Notes: generated by a model from the sequence alone, not told the origin. A stretch of 64,000 nucleotides of DNA from Clostridiales bacterium (GCA_012514145.1 JAAZAV010000053.1:1-64000); one strand, 5' to 3'; shown: positions 53,698 through 63,447, counted from the first letter of the stretch. Made by a program: numbers and translations.

Positions 53698-54843
53698 TCA
53701 GAATTCGGGGACATCCATCCACTCGCCGCCGTTCATTGCCGAGGTGTGGGCAATGAGCCCGGCGGCGGTGATATTTGCGGACATATGTTCATCGATTGCG
53801 GGCGGACGCTCCTCGACGCAGCTCATTACAAATTCGTGGACGAGATGGGGATGGGAGCCGTGATGGCCGCCTCCCGCGCCCTTCTTCAGCGACTCCTGAG
53901 GATTTAGCGGGTCGAAATTGCCGCCCACCGTGAAGGGATGCAGTTCTTGGGGAAGATTTTCGTAATAATTCGGCAGCTCTATCTGTTTGACGGGAGTGCT
54001 GCCCCCGCGCCTTGCAAGGTCAGATTGCACGAGGGTGGTGATATAGGGAGCGTCGTCGTCGGCAAACCCCCACTCAAATGAGGATTTTGAACCGTAGACG
54101 AAAAGTCCCTCCTGATATACCCGCGCCGTCTCGAAAAGCGAACGAGTAGCCTCGCCCGTCATGCCGTTTGCGAAGACAAAGTGCGCCGACTCCACAGGAT
54201 AGGGGTTGCCGTATTGCTTTGAGTATTCGGGATTCATGGTGCCCGAACCGATGCAGGAAACGCGGCTGATGCGGGAATCCGATAGCCCCACCATCGGCGC
54301 TATGGCGTGAGTGCCGTACCACATGGGCGGCAGACCCAGCCAATACCATGGCCAGCGCTCCATATCCTGGTAGTGGCTTCCGCGCATGAACTGGATGCGC
54401 CCCAGCTCGCCCGAAGCTTTCATGGCGGACACATAATGATACTGATAGGTGTAAAGGGTAGTCTCCATCATCATGTAGTTCCTGCCCGAAGCGCGTTTCG
54501 CCTCGCATATGTGCTCAATATCCTCAACCGAGGTTGCCATGGGGACGGTGCAGGCGCAGTGCTTTCCGGCTTTCAGCACGGCGACCGACTGATCGGCGTG
54601 ATAAGGAATCGGTGTGACAATATGCACGGCGTCAATCTGTGGATTTTCGGTAATCTCCCCGAAAGATGATGCGCAGTTCAGAGCGGCGCCGTCCGTCTCG
54701 CTTATATTGTCATATACTGCCTTCATCCTGTCGTCATCGGTGTCGAAAAGCGTCAGGCTTTCGACATTCGGATGTACTTTGTATATTTTCGCGAAAGCCC
54801 CGCCGAAACCGAGACCGACGAGCGCGACATTGAGTTTTTTCAT
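53698..54843 (-). CDS. Gfo/Idh/MocA-family oxidoreductase
   Basis: A 381-residue protein with the Rossmann signature VALVGLGFGGAFAKIY at the N-terminus, DAVHIVTPIPYHADQSVAVL and KHCACTVPMATSVEDI (family catalytic loop, here C-T-V-P instead of E-K-P), and a C-terminal domain with MRGSHYQDMERWPWYWLG. It probably oxidises or isomerises a sugar derivative with NAD(P). ATG at 54843 lies a suitable distance behind AAGGAG, whereas the ATG at 54855 directly abuts it. It is the second gene behind GH13, 56 bases apart, so both are probably in one transcript. Confidence 0.85.
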   Translation of the reverse strand: MKKLNVALVGLGFGGAFAKIYKVHPNVESLTLFDTDDDRMKAVYDNISETDGAALNCASSFGEITENPQIDAVHIVTPIPYHADQSVAVLKAGKHCACTVPMATSVEDIEHICEAKRASGRNYMMMETTLYTYQYHYVSAMKASGELGRIQFMRGSHYQDMERWPWYWLGLPPMWYGTHAIAPMVGLSDSRISRVSCIGSGTMNPEYSKQYGNPYPVESAHFVFANGMTGEATRSLFETARVYQEGLFVYGSKSSFEWGFADDDAPYITTLVQSDLARRGGSTPVKQIELPNYYENLPQELHPFTVGGNFDPLNPQESLKKGAGGGHHGSHPHLVHEFVMSCVEERPPAIDEHMSANITAAGLIAHTSAMNGGEWMDVPEF

Positions 54844-54899
54844 ACTGCTATACATCTCCTTCCGGATATGTCGTGTATTAGTGCGCTGTAAACAGATGA

Positions 54900-56216
54900 T
54901 TATTTCATTTCGATGACGACAAAGCCCCGCGGGTCAAGCTCGAGCAGCAGCGAATCGCCCTTCCTGCGGGAGGTGCCGCGGCTCAGCAGCTCGCGCATCG
55001 GCTCGCCGCTGCACTCGATGACGGCTGATACGGGCTCTGCGGAGAAGTTTACAGCGACGATGACGCGCTGGTCTCCGGCGGTGCGCTCGATGACGGCTAC
55101 ACGCTTGTCGCAGTCAAGCCATTTTGTTGCCGCCGACGCGCCGAGAGCGGGATTGTCATGGCGCAGATCGGCAAGCCGGCGAAGCAGGGCGGAGCGTTTG
55201 CGCCCGGCATCGGTGAGAGCGCCGCTCCAGTCGATACAGTGCCTGCCGTGATTTCGATCGGAGAAAATCGAGTGACGAGCGCGGTCGCAGGCCTCATAGC
55301 CGTTGTATATAAAGGGAACCCCGTCACACAGCCCGGCAAAGGTGAGCGCCGCCTCAACCGCCGCGCCGCCAACCAGCGTTTCATATCGGATGTCATAGGA
55401 CTCATTCGCGAAGTCGTGCTGATCGAAGAAACGGACGACTGCGCCGGTGCGGGGGTTCTTAGCCTCGGTAGCCTCCCAGCGGGCGCGTAGCTCGGTGACG
55501 TCGCCCGACTTTAGCGAATCGAGCAGTTTATGACCGAAGGAGAATTCGTAGTTCAGGTCGAAGACATTGTCAAGCAGGAAGCTTGCATTCTCGCCCTCGC
55601 TTAACATGATGAGGTCGGGTTTAATCTCGCGGCAGCGGCGCACCCCCTCCCGCCAGAAGTCAAGGGGTATCCCCGTAGCCACATCGCAGCGGAAGCCGTC
55701 GAAGTCCAGATCCCTGATATACCACAGCATGTTGGAATACAGGTACTCGCGCAGCCCTTCGCAATCGAAATTTAACTGAGGGAAGTGCCACTCGCCGTCG
55801 ATGACCTTCCCGTCTTTGTCGTATTTGAGGAATTCGGGATGCTCTTCGATAAAGACCGCCTTCGGACCGCAGTGATAATAAACAAGGTCTACCATCACTC
55901 TCATTCCCAGTTCGTGAGCTTTGTTCACGAAGGAAATGCAGTCGTCCAGTGTACCGTAATCGGTATCAATCGCGAAATAATCTGAAATGCGGTAGGGATT
56001 CTTTGGATTGAAGGTCTTGGCTTTGTGCTGGCGGCTGGACCAGCGGGTCTGATCCTCATCCGGGTCTGCCTGAGCAATCGGGCAGAGATAGACAATGTCA
56101 AAACCCAGGCTTGCAAGATTTGGCAGCATGCGCTCCGCCCCCTTGAAGGTGCCCTCCGGGGTCATGGTGCGCAGGAACATCTGATAAAGAACCGATTGGT
56201 CAAGATTTCTGTACAT
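54900..56216 (-). CDS. Alpha-amylase family GH13 glycosidase
   Basis: A 438-residue enzyme with the GH13 motifs in order: VMVDLVYYHCGP (region I, His115 in place of N-H), DGFRCDVATG (nucleophile Asp178, Arg176), LIMLSEGEN (acid/base Glu207) and RFFDQHDFA (transition-state Asp268). A short beta domain C follows. No signal peptide. The compact size and the absence of starch-binding modules suggest an oligo-alpha-glucosidase, sucrose- or trehalose-type hydrolase acting on imported sugar. It has its own promoter (56249-56277), and SD AGGAGAG precedes the ATG. Confidence 0.9.
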   Translation of the reverse strand: MYRNLDQSVLYQMFLRTMTPEGTFKGAERMLPNLASLGFDIVYLCPIAQADPDEDQTRWSSRQHKAKTFNPKNPYRISDYFAIDTDYGTLDDCISFVNKAHELGMRVMVDLVYYHCGPKAVFIEEHPEFLKYDKDGKVIDGEWHFPQLNFDCEGLREYLYSNMLWYIRDLDFDGFRCDVATGIPLDFWREGVRRCREIKPDLIMLSEGENASFLLDNVFDLNYEFSFGHKLLDSLKSGDVTELRARWEATEAKNPRTGAVVRFFDQHDFANESYDIRYETLVGGAAVEAALTFAGLCDGVPFIYNGYEACDRARHSIFSDRNHGRHCIDWSGALTDAGRKRSALLRRLADLRHDNPALGASAATKWLDCDKRVAVIERTAGDQRVIVAVNFSAEPVSAVIECSGEPMRELLSRGTSRRKGDSLLLELDPRGFVVIEMK

Positions 56217-56248
56217 TTCAGTCTCTCCTGTGTATTGTATTTGCCTTT

Positions 56249-56277
56249 ATTATACCCTCAATCGGGTCGAGATGCAA
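56249..56277 (-). promoter_or_regulatory. Promoter of the GH13 / Gfo-Idh operon
   Basis: On the minus strand TTGCAT (56277-56272), 17 bases, TATAAT (56254-56249), 32 bases before the GH13 start codon. Confidence 0.7.
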
Positions 56278-56342
56278 CAGCGAATATCACTGTTTGACCG
56301 AACCGATTACCATATTGCACCGGGCAAGGGAGAATAACGAAA

Positions 56343-58127
56343 TCAGGCGTTGACCCCGGGAGCCATTATGGACATTTCGCAGAGCCTGCGGTACTCGCCG
56401 CCCGCCGCGTAGAGTTCAGCGTGTCTGCCGCGCTCAACAATCTTGCCGTCCTTCATGACGAGGATGAGATCGGCTTCTCGAATGGTCGAGAGACGGTGCG
56501 CCACTATGAAGCTGGTGCGGCCGCGCATAAGTTCGTCGAAGGCGCGCTGAACTTCCAGCTCGGTGAGAGTATCTATGTTTGAGGTCGCCTCGTCGAGAAT
56601 CAGCATGGGCGAGTCGCGCAGCATCACCCGGGCTATGCAGAGCAGCTGTTTCTGACCCTGCGAGAGATTTCCGCCGTCCTCGGTTATTACGGTATCGTAA
56701 CCTTCGGGCATCAGGCTTATAAATCTGTGAGCCCTTGCACGGCGGGCGGCGTCTTCAATCATCGCGTCGTCGGCGTCGGGTCTGCCGTAGGCGATATTCT
56801 CTCGGACGGTCCCGGTGAAGAGCCAGGTGTCCTGCAGAACCAGACCGAAACCCGAGCGCAGGCTGTCACGGGTCAGTGTTCTTATATCCCTGCCGTCAAG
56901 GAGGATGCTGCCGCTGTTGATTTCGTAGAAGCGCATGAGCAGATTTATGAGAGTAGTCTTGCCGCAGCCGGTAGGACCCACGATGGCGATGCGCATGCCG
57001 GGAGACACTTCGAGATTCAGCCCGGATATCAGCGGTCGGTCGGGAACATAAGAGAAGGCAACATCGCGCAGCGACAGCGAGCCTTCAAAGGATACGACAT
57101 TCAGCGCATCGGGTGGATCGGGAGTCTCGTCCGGTGCGTCCAGCAGCTCGAACACACGTCCGGCTGCCGCCATTGCGGAGGTGAGCTGAGCGATGACCGT
57201 GCTTATTTCGTTGAAGGGCTTGGTATATTGGTTTGCATAGGCGAGGAACATGGACAGAGCGCCGACGCTCATGGTTCCCGACACGGCAGCCAGCGCGCCC
57301 AGCACTCCCACCACCGCATAGATAATGGCGTTGACAAAGCGGGTAACCGGGTTGACGAGGGCGCCGTATATCTGCGCCGCAAGGCCGCATTTCCCGAGAC
57401 GTGTGTTTATCTCCTCAAAGCCGCCGTTCACCATATCCTCGCAGGCGAAGGCGCGGACAGCCTTCTGATTTGCGGCATACTCGTTGGCGAAACCCAGAAC
57501 CTCGCCCTGTACACGGGTCTGTTCGGAGACATATTTATACGAGCCGCGGGCAATCACCGTCGAAACGGCGAGTGAGAGGGGCGTCAGCAGCACAACCGCT
57601 AAAGTTATATGCAGATTTGATTGAAGTGTAGCGCGGAGCATGAACACAAGTGTGCAGATAACCGTTGAAATGCCGGTAAACAGCTGGGTGAATGCGTGAA
57701 GCAGACCTTCGGAGACAAGCTCGATGTCGCTTGTGGCGCGGCTGATGATATCTCCGTGGGAACGGCTGTCGGTGTAGGAGAGGGGAACGCGGTTCAGTTT
57801 GCAGAACAGACTTACCCTCAGATCGCTTGCCGTGCGGTGAGTGATGAGATTGTTGAAGAAAGCGGTCAGAGCGGTGAATATCGCCGCGGCGGCGATGACT
57901 ATGCCGAGTTTTATAAGCACCGGCGGGAGCTTTTCAAACTCCACATTTCCGGGACCTGCAATAAGATCGACCGCGTCGCCGATAAGCACGGGTGCCGCCA
58001 GCGTCATCACAACACCAAGAGCCGCAAAGAACAGCGAGAGAACGATAAGCGTGATATAAGGCCGGGTGAAGGCAAAAAGCCGCATAAGACTTCCCGAAGC
58101 CGAGTTCGTTTTTACTTTTCGCTTCAC
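56343..58127 (-). CDS. ABC exporter, ATPase/permease half-transporter (catalytic-site partner)
   Basis: A 594-residue half-transporter. The N-terminal membrane domain has six spans (about 15-320). The nucleotide-binding domain has Walker A VGPTGCGKTTL, signature NLSQGQKQ, Walker B MLILDEATSNID with the catalytic Glu, and the switch His in IVAHRLSTI. Its start overlaps the stop of the next upstream gene by 4 bases (ATGA), so the two are translationally coupled and form a heterodimer. Such pairs export drugs, lipids or peptides; the substrate is unknown. Confidence 0.93.
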   Translation of the reverse strand: MKRKVKTNSASGSLMRLFAFTRPYITLIVLSLFFAALGVVMTLAAPVLIGDAVDLIAGPGNVEFEKLPPVLIKLGIVIAAAAIFTALTAFFNNLITHRTASDLRVSLFCKLNRVPLSYTDSRSHGDIISRATSDIELVSEGLLHAFTQLFTGISTVICTLVFMLRATLQSNLHITLAVVLLTPLSLAVSTVIARGSYKYVSEQTRVQGEVLGFANEYAANQKAVRAFACEDMVNGGFEEINTRLGKCGLAAQIYGALVNPVTRFVNAIIYAVVGVLGALAAVSGTMSVGALSMFLAYANQYTKPFNEISTVIAQLTSAMAAAGRVFELLDAPDETPDPPDALNVVSFEGSLSLRDVAFSYVPDRPLISGLNLEVSPGMRIAIVGPTGCGKTTLINLLMRFYEINSGSILLDGRDIRTLTRDSLRSGFGLVLQDTWLFTGTVRENIAYGRPDADDAMIEDAARRARAHRFISLMPEGYDTVITEDGGNLSQGQKQLLCIARVMLRDSPMLILDEATSNIDTLTELEVQRAFDELMRGRTSFIVAHRLSTIREADLILVMKDGKIVERGRHAELYAAGGEYRRLCEMSIMAPGVNA

Positions 58128-59911
58128 TTTTCTTCACCTCCGGGAACCGAGATATTCTGCGAACGGCAGATTTCACGATATACGGTACAGGAACAGAGAA
58201 GCTCGCTATGGCTCCCTATACCCGCAATCCTGCCGCCGTCAAGCACGATAATCATGTCGGCGTTAAGTATACTGCCCGCCCGCTGGGTAATCATAAGAAG
58301 CGTTGTGTCCGGCAGCTCGCGCCTGATAGCCTCGCGCATACGGTAGTCGGTGCCCGCGTCCAGCGCCGAACTGCTGTCGTCGAGAATCAGTATTTCCGGA
58401 CGGCTCAGAAGTGCCCGGGCGACCGAAAGACGCTGCTTCTGACCGCCCGAGAGGTTACCGCCGTTCTGCTCCACCGATGATTCGAGACCGCCGCGCCGTT
58501 CGACGAAATCATCTGCCTGTGCGATGCTCAAAGCTTCCCGGAGTTTGTCCTCCGAGGCATCGCTTTTCGCCCAGCGCAGGTTTGAAGCTATGGTACCCGA
58601 CACAAGCGCGGGACGCTGAGGAACTATGGCTATTGTGTGTCTGAGGGAACTTAGGGTTACCTGTTTAATATCGCAGCCGTTGACAAATATCTGTCCGCCT
58701 GCCGGGTCGTAGAAGCGCATGATAAGCGCGGCAAGGGTGGATTTGCCAGAGCCGGTACCGCCGATAATGCCGACCGTAGCGCCACGTGGCAGAGTGAAAC
58801 TTATATCCGTAAGTACATTGCGTTCCGGGGTATAGCCGAAACTCACATTTCGCAGCTCAACGGCAGGAGCATCAGAGGCTGATTGAACAGGGAGGGCGCC
58901 GGCAGCCTCGGTCACCGATATTTCGGTGTTTAACAGTTCAAACACCCGGGTAAGCGATGCCGAGGCGCGGGTAAAGATACCCACAACGCTGGCAACCACC
59001 ACAACGGCGATTGAAATCTGCGATATATAGTTGACAAAAGCCACAAGCTCGCCCTGCGTCAGATGCCCCGAGTCGACCCTCAGCGCACCCAGGGCGATGA
59101 GCAGCAGAACTCCGGTATTCATAATCAGCGTTGTTATGGGGTTCAGCAGCGCCGACAGTATTCCCGCGCGGGCTGCGGTGACCGCGTATTCGTCTGCGGC
59201 ATTGTCAAAACGCTTCTCCTCCGACTTCTGCCGTGAGAAGGCGCGGATGACCCGTGCGCCCGACAGATTTTCGCGAACCAGCCGGGATATGCCGTCAAGA
59301 CGCTTCTGATTCGTCCTGTGAATCGGTATGGTTCGTGACATGACGAACCACAGCACCAGCGCCAGCAGCGGAATAAGGGCGAAGAGTACAAGCGACAGCC
59401 CGGCGTCGATGGTACATGCCATGACGGCTGCTCCCACCGCTAAGAAGGGCGCCCGTATAAGCAGACGGATAACCATTGCCACGGCTAACTGTATCTGGTT
59501 GACGTCGGTGGTGATGCGCTGGGTCAGGGAGGGCGTGCCGAAGAGGTCAAGCTCTGCGTGGGACAGTTCGGTGACCTTCTTCATCAGCGCGCGTCGAAGG
59601 TCGGTGCCCATGCCCTGCGAGGTCTTTGAAGCCACTATTTGGCAGACAAGGGTGCAGGAGAGCCCCACCGCAGCCAGCAGCAGCAAAACGCCGCCCCGGC
59701 GCAGTATAAACCCTCTGTCCGAGGCGTATATACCTTGGTTTATGATATCCGCCATAACAAGCGGAACGATAAGCTCGAATATTGCCTCGATGACCTTGAA
59801 CATCGGGCCTATAATGAAATACCGGAGATATGGACGGGCAAAATCGAATATGCTTGCCTGTCCTGCGGAACCCTTCGGCTTGCCTTTCAGAAAAATCACT
59901 TCCGTTTTCAT
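58124..59911 (-). CDS. ABC exporter, ATPase/permease half-transporter (degenerate-site partner)
   Basis: A 595-residue half-transporter with six membrane spans and a nucleotide-binding domain: Walker A IGGTGSGKSTL, signature NLSGGQKQ, Walker B ILILDDSSSALD and switch segment MITQRAGSI. The catalytic Glu is replaced by Asp and the switch His by Gln, as in the degenerate site of heterodimeric exporters such as TM287/288 and LmrCD. I set the start at 59911 because the promoter at 59931-59959 lies downstream of the earlier ATG at 59959. The leader is very short (about 13 bases) and lacks a good SD. Confidence 0.92.
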   Translation of the reverse strand: MKTEVIFLKGKPKGSAGQASIFDFARPYLRYFIIGPMFKVIEAIFELIVPLVMADIINQGIYASDRGFILRRGGVLLLLAAVGLSCTLVCQIVASKTSQGMGTDLRRALMKKVTELSHAELDLFGTPSLTQRITTDVNQIQLAVAMVIRLLIRAPFLAVGAAVMACTIDAGLSLVLFALIPLLALVLWFVMSRTIPIHRTNQKRLDGISRLVRENLSGARVIRAFSRQKSEEKRFDNAADEYAVTAARAGILSALLNPITTLIMNTGVLLLIALGALRVDSGHLTQGELVAFVNYISQISIAVVVVASVVGIFTRASASLTRVFELLNTEISVTEAAGALPVQSASDAPAVELRNVSFGYTPERNVLTDISFTLPRGATVGIIGGTGSGKSTLAALIMRFYDPAGGQIFVNGCDIKQVTLSSLRHTIAIVPQRPALVSGTIASNLRWAKSDASEDKLREALSIAQADDFVERRGGLESSVEQNGGNLSGGQKQRLSVARALLSRPEILILDDSSSALDAGTDYRMREAIRRELPDTTLLMITQRAGSILNADMIIVLDGGRIAGIGSHSELLCSCTVYREICRSQNISVPGGEEK

Positions 59912-59930
59912 AATGAATCGTTTGCCGGCG

Positions 59931-59959
59931 ATTATAACACATATTAATGCGAAATTCAA
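59931..59959 (-). promoter_or_regulatory. Promoter of the ABC exporter operon
   Basis: On the minus strand TTGAAT (59959-59954), 17 bases, TATAAT (59936-59931). It is divergent from, and only about 20 bases away from, the mgtE promoter. Confidence 0.7.
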
Positions 59960-59979
59960 CCGATTTAACCATTTTGCTA

Positions 59980-60008
59980 TTGACTTTTACCCTGTAAAAA
60001 AGTATAAT
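59980..60008 (+). promoter_or_regulatory. Promoter of the mgtE leader
   Basis: TTGACT (59980-59985), 17 bases, TATAAT (60003-60008). The predicted start near 60015 leaves a leader of about 300 nt before mgtE. The leader opens with a GC-rich hairpin (60018-60041). Confidence 0.8.
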
Positions 60009-60070
60009 ATATTTTGTGCCGTGCCGCTCTGCGGCTGCGGCGGAATAATAAAAAAAGGAGTGGAACGCAA

Positions 60071-60175
60071 ATGGATTCTGGTGGCAGTACGGTCGGCGGT
60101 CGATTATGCCCGTACGATCTTGATGGTTCGGCGGATGTGCCTCCCGGTGAACGCGTGTGCGTTCCGCTGAATTGA
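60071..60175 (+). CDS. Candidate 34-residue leader peptide upstream of mgtE
   Basis: A short ORF encoding 34 residues beginning MDSGGSTVGGRLCPYDLDG and ending VPPGERVCVPLN. It has a good SD (AAGGAG, 10 bases before the ATG) inside the mgtE leader. The Pro-Pro step, several acidic residues and two Cys are notable, since Pro- and acid-rich leader peptides regulate Mg2+ transporter genes in enterobacteria. No homologue is known to me. It could also be a chance ORF. Confidence 0.4.
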   Translation: MDSGGSTVGGRLCPYDLDGSADVPPGERVCVPLN

Positions 60176-60200
60176 CATTATTTTAAGGGTTAGTTAATCA

Positions 60201-60262
60201 GCCCGCCATAGCACCGTAACTGGGCGCGAATGTGCAAGCCGGCATTTCCGGCTGCCCGCACA
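60201..60262 (+). promoter_or_regulatory. Paired hairpins in the mgtE leader
   Basis: TGTGC (60231-60235) and AGCCGG (60237-60242) pair with CCGGCT (60248-60253) and GCACA (60258-60262). A weaker stem, GCCC/GGGC (60201-60204 / 60222-60225), precedes it. No T-run follows, so this is not an ordinary terminator. The M-box (Mg2+ riboswitch) core is not visible anywhere in 60009-60311. Confidence 0.45.
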
Positions 60263-60311
60263 ATACATGCGCCTGCCTCCAATTATCAACTTTGCAAAGG
60301 AGGAAACGGTT

Positions 60312-61664
60312 ATGAAAGCAAAAGTAATGGTTTTACTGGTCGAGAGGAAATTCGGAGAGCTTAGGGGACTGCTTATCGATATGCCTGCGGCGGATATCGC
60401 GGCGCTTATCGCGGAGTTCCCCAACGAACTGCTCCCAATTCTCTTCCGTGTACTTCCGAAGGAGTTGGCCGCAGAAACCTTCGTCGAGATGGAGCCGAAT
60501 ATTCAGCAGAATCTCATCGAAGCCTTCAGCGACATGGAACTCAAGGCAGTATTCGATCAGCTCTTTCTCGATGATACGGTTGACATAATCGAGGAGATGC
60601 CCGCAAATGTGGTCAATCGTATTCTTCGCAATTCTTCACACAGCACCCGCGCCGCTATAAATGAGGCGCTTCAGTACCCCAAAGACAGTGCGGGCAGCAT
60701 AATGACAATCGAGTATGTGGATCTCAAGGCGGATATGACCGTCGGTCAGGCATTCGCAACGATCCGCCGCACGGCGCTGGACAAGGAAACAATTTACACC
60801 TGCTATGTGGTTGATAACGCACGCAAACTGATAGGTGTTATATCGGCAAAAACGCTTATGCTCGCCGATCAGGATCAGCTTGTCGGGGATTTGATGGAGA
60901 CAAATGTTATCTCCGGTCTCACTACCGACAGCAAGGAGGACGTGGTCGGACAGATCCGCAAATACGACTTTCTGGCGCTCCCCATAGTGGACACCGAGCA
61001 TCGGCTTGTGGGTATCGTCACGGTAGACGATGCCATCGACGTGATTACCGAGGAGGCGGAGCGCGACTTCGCTATCATGGCGGCAACCTCGCCCCTCGAA
61101 AATTCATACTTCTCAACTTCTGTTCTTACCCACACCCGTAAGCGTATAATCTGGCTTTTTGTACTGATGATTTCAGCGACCTTCACCGGCATGATAATAT
61201 CCCATTACGAAGTTGCCGTGGCGGGTCTTCCGATCCTTGTGTCGTTCATTCCGATGCTGATGGACACCGGCGGCAACTCCGGCTCCCAGACATCGACATT
61301 AGTAATCAGAGGACTTGCTACCTCGGAAATCCGTCCCCGTGACATTTTTAAGGTGCTCTTTAAGGAGCTCAGAGTTTCGGCGCTTATAGGACTGGCGCTG
61401 GCGCTTGTTAACTCCGTTCGGATGTTTATCCTGTATCATGGCGAGGAACAGATTCTTATGCTTATACTTACAACGGGAATAACTCTGTTCTTTGTGGTTG
61501 TTCTTGCGAAGTGTCTCGGCTGCTGCCTCCCGATTCTTGCAAAAGTCCTGCATCTTGACCCGGCAATTATGTCATCTCCGATGCTGACAACTATATGTGA
61601 CGCCTGTGCGGTGTCGCTCTTCTTCTGGATAGCAACGCGTCTGCTGCATATTCCGGTGATGTGA
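60312..61664 (+). CDS. mgtE: Magnesium transporter MgtE
   Basis: A 450-residue Mg2+ channel. The N-terminal superhelical MgtE-N domain (about 20-125) is followed by tandem CBS domains (about 130-255; PIVDTEHRLVGIVTVDDAIDVI), a connecting helix and a five-helix membrane domain with the pore signature PMLMDTGGNSGSQTSTLVIRG. MgtE lets Mg2+ into the cell and closes when cytosolic Mg2+ rises. ATG at 60312 follows AAAGGAGG. The earlier in-frame ATG at 60267 lies upstream of that SD and is rejected. Confidence 0.96.
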   Translation: MKAKVMVLLVERKFGELRGLLIDMPAADIAALIAEFPNELLPILFRVLPKELAAETFVEMEPNIQQNLIEAFSDMELKAVFDQLFLDDTVDIIEEMPANVVNRILRNSSHSTRAAINEALQYPKDSAGSIMTIEYVDLKADMTVGQAFATIRRTALDKETIYTCYVVDNARKLIGVISAKTLMLADQDQLVGDLMETNVISGLTTDSKEDVVGQIRKYDFLALPIVDTEHRLVGIVTVDDAIDVITEEAERDFAIMAATSPLENSYFSTSVLTHTRKRIIWLFVLMISATFTGMIISHYEVAVAGLPILVSFIPMLMDTGGNSGSQTSTLVIRGLATSEIRPRDIFKVLFKELRVSALIGLALALVNSVRMFILYHGEEQILMLILTTGITLFFVVVLAKCLGCCLPILAKVLHLDPAIMSSPMLTTICDACAVSLFFWIATRLLHIPVM

Positions 61665-61760
61665 TTGGAGTGTCCGGTACCAGCCGGGCAAACATGAATA
61701 ATTAGTTATATAATTATAGGAATCGGGAAAACCGTTAAATGTGAAACCAAAGGATTTAAC

Positions 61761-63434
61761 ATGAAAACCGACATCGAAATCGCCCACGAAACGAAAATGC
61801 TGCCGATTACCGAAATAGCCGCTTCTCTCGGCATACTGCCCGATGAGCTGGAACAGTACGGTAAATACAAGGCAAAGATCACCGACGAGTTCATCGCCCG
61901 CAACGCCGATCGTCCTGACGGCAAGTTGGTTCTCGTCACTGCCATCAACCCCACCCCCGCCGGCGAGGGCAAGACCACTACCACCATAGGTCTGGGGCAG
62001 GCTATTTCGAAGCTGGGCAAAAAGGCAATAGTTGCCCTCCGCGAGCCCTCTCTGGGCCCGGTGTTCGGCATCAAGGGGGGAGCTGCCGGCGGCGGTTACT
62101 CACAGGTGCTTCCAATGGAGGATATAAATCTCCACTTTACCGGCGACCTGCATGCAGTCACCGCAGCTAACAACCTGCTTTGCGCGGTACTCGACAACAG
62201 TATCCACCAGGGAAACCCGCTGAATATCGATCCCCGGCGTATCACCTTCTCGAGAGTTATCGATATGAACGACCGGGCGCTCCGCAACATCGTTGTGGGG
62301 CTGGGGTCAAAAGCCGACGGAGTGCCGCGCGAGGATCACTTCATGATTACCGTCGCCTCCGAGGTCATGGCGATACTCTGCCTGGCGGAGTCGCTTGACG
62401 ACCTGAAAGAGCGGCTGGGCGACATTCTTGTCGCATATACTTATGACGGTAAGCCGGTTTACTGCCGTCAGCTTCAGGCGGCGGGTTCGATGGCGGCTCT
62501 GCTTAAGGACGCCATAAAGCCCAATCTGGTTCAGACCACAGAAAACACACCCGCCCTTATCCACGGCGGCCCATTTGCCAATATAGCCCACGGCTGCAAC
62601 TCGGTACGCGCCACCCGTCTGGCACTCAAGCTGTCAGACTACGCCATAACCGAAGCGGGCTTCGGTGCGGACCTCGGCGCGGAAAAGTTTCTCGACATAA
62701 AGTGCCGCATGACCGGCCTGCGCCCCTCGGCGGTAGTACTGGTAACCACCGTCCGCGCACTCAAGCACAACGGCGGCGTTCCTAAAGACCTGCTAAAAAC
62801 CGAGAATGTCGGCGCACTTTCCGACGGTATATGCAACCTTGAGGCTCACATCGACAATCTTTCCAAGTTCGGAGTGCCGGTTGTCGTGGCGGTCAATCGC
62901 TTCGATACCGATACCGAAGTCGAGCTTGCCATCATCCGCCACGTCTGCGAGTCCCGCGGTGCATCAGTGGCTATCTCTGAAGTCTTTACCAAGGGCGGCG
63001 AGGGCGGTATCGAGCTGGCTGAGAAGGTGATTGAAGCCTGCGAAAAGCCATGCAGAATCAGACTGCTCTATGACGATGACATGTCTATCACCGATAAGAT
63101 AAATACAATTGCGAAGAGCATATATGGCGCGGCAGAAGTCAAATTTGACGCCTCGGCAGCTGCCGAACTAAAGGCTATTGAGGCTCTCGACCCGAAGTAT
63201 TCAAAATTCCCGGTCTGCATGGCAAAGACACAATATTCTCTCTCTGATGATCCGACCAAGCTGGGCAGACCCGCGGGCTACACTCTGACTGTGCGCGAGA
63301 TCAAGCTCTCGGCGGGCGCAGGCTTCATCGTGGCTCTTACCGGCACCATCATGACCATGCCCGGTCTTTCCAAGCAGCCCGCGGCATATTCAATAGACAT
63401 CGACAACGCCGGCACCATTTCAAACCTCTTCTAA
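61761..63434 (+). CDS. fhs: Formate-tetrahydrofolate ligase
   Basis: A 557-residue enzyme making 10-formyl-THF from formate, THF and ATP. The ATP-binding loop is [37 protein letters not shown] is strongly conserved, and [11 protein letters not shown] and [15 protein letters not shown] are family motifs. Length is typical. It supplies one-carbon units for purines and, in acetogens, the methyl branch of the Wood-Ljungdahl pathway; no other pathway gene is adjacent, so a biosynthetic role is the simple reading. Confidence 0.97.
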   Translation: MKTDIEIAHETKMLPITEIAASLGILPDELEQYGKYKAKITDEFIARNADRPDGKLVLVTAINPTPAGEGKTTTTIGLGQAISKLGKKAIVALREPSLGPVFGIKGGAAGGGYSQVLPMEDINLHFTGDLHAVTAANNLLCAVLDNSIHQGNPLNIDPRRITFSRVIDMNDRALRNIVVGLGSKADGVPREDHFMITVASEVMAILCLAESLDDLKERLGDILVAYTYDGKPVYCRQLQAAGSMAALLKDAIKPNLVQTTENTPALIHGGPFANIAHGCNSVRATRLALKLSDYAITEAGFGADLGAEKFLDIKCRMTGLRPSAVVLVTTVRALKHNGGVPKDLLKTENVGALSDGICNLEAHIDNLSKFGVPVVVAVNRFDTDTEVELAIIRHVCESRGASVAISEVFTKGGEGGIELAEKVIEACEKPCRIRLLYDDDMSITDKINTIAKSIYGAAEVKFDASAAAELKAIEALDPKYSKFPVCMAKTQYSLSDDPTKLGRPAGYTLTVREIKLSAGAGFIVALTGTIMTMPGLSKQPAAYSIDIDNAGTISNLF

Positions 63435-63447
63435 GTCCCATGCGTAA

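Noticed and set aside
60009-60311. M-box or other known Mg2+ riboswitch upstream of mgtE
   Set aside because: The conserved M-box core was looked for and is not present; only hairpins and a short ORF are visible.
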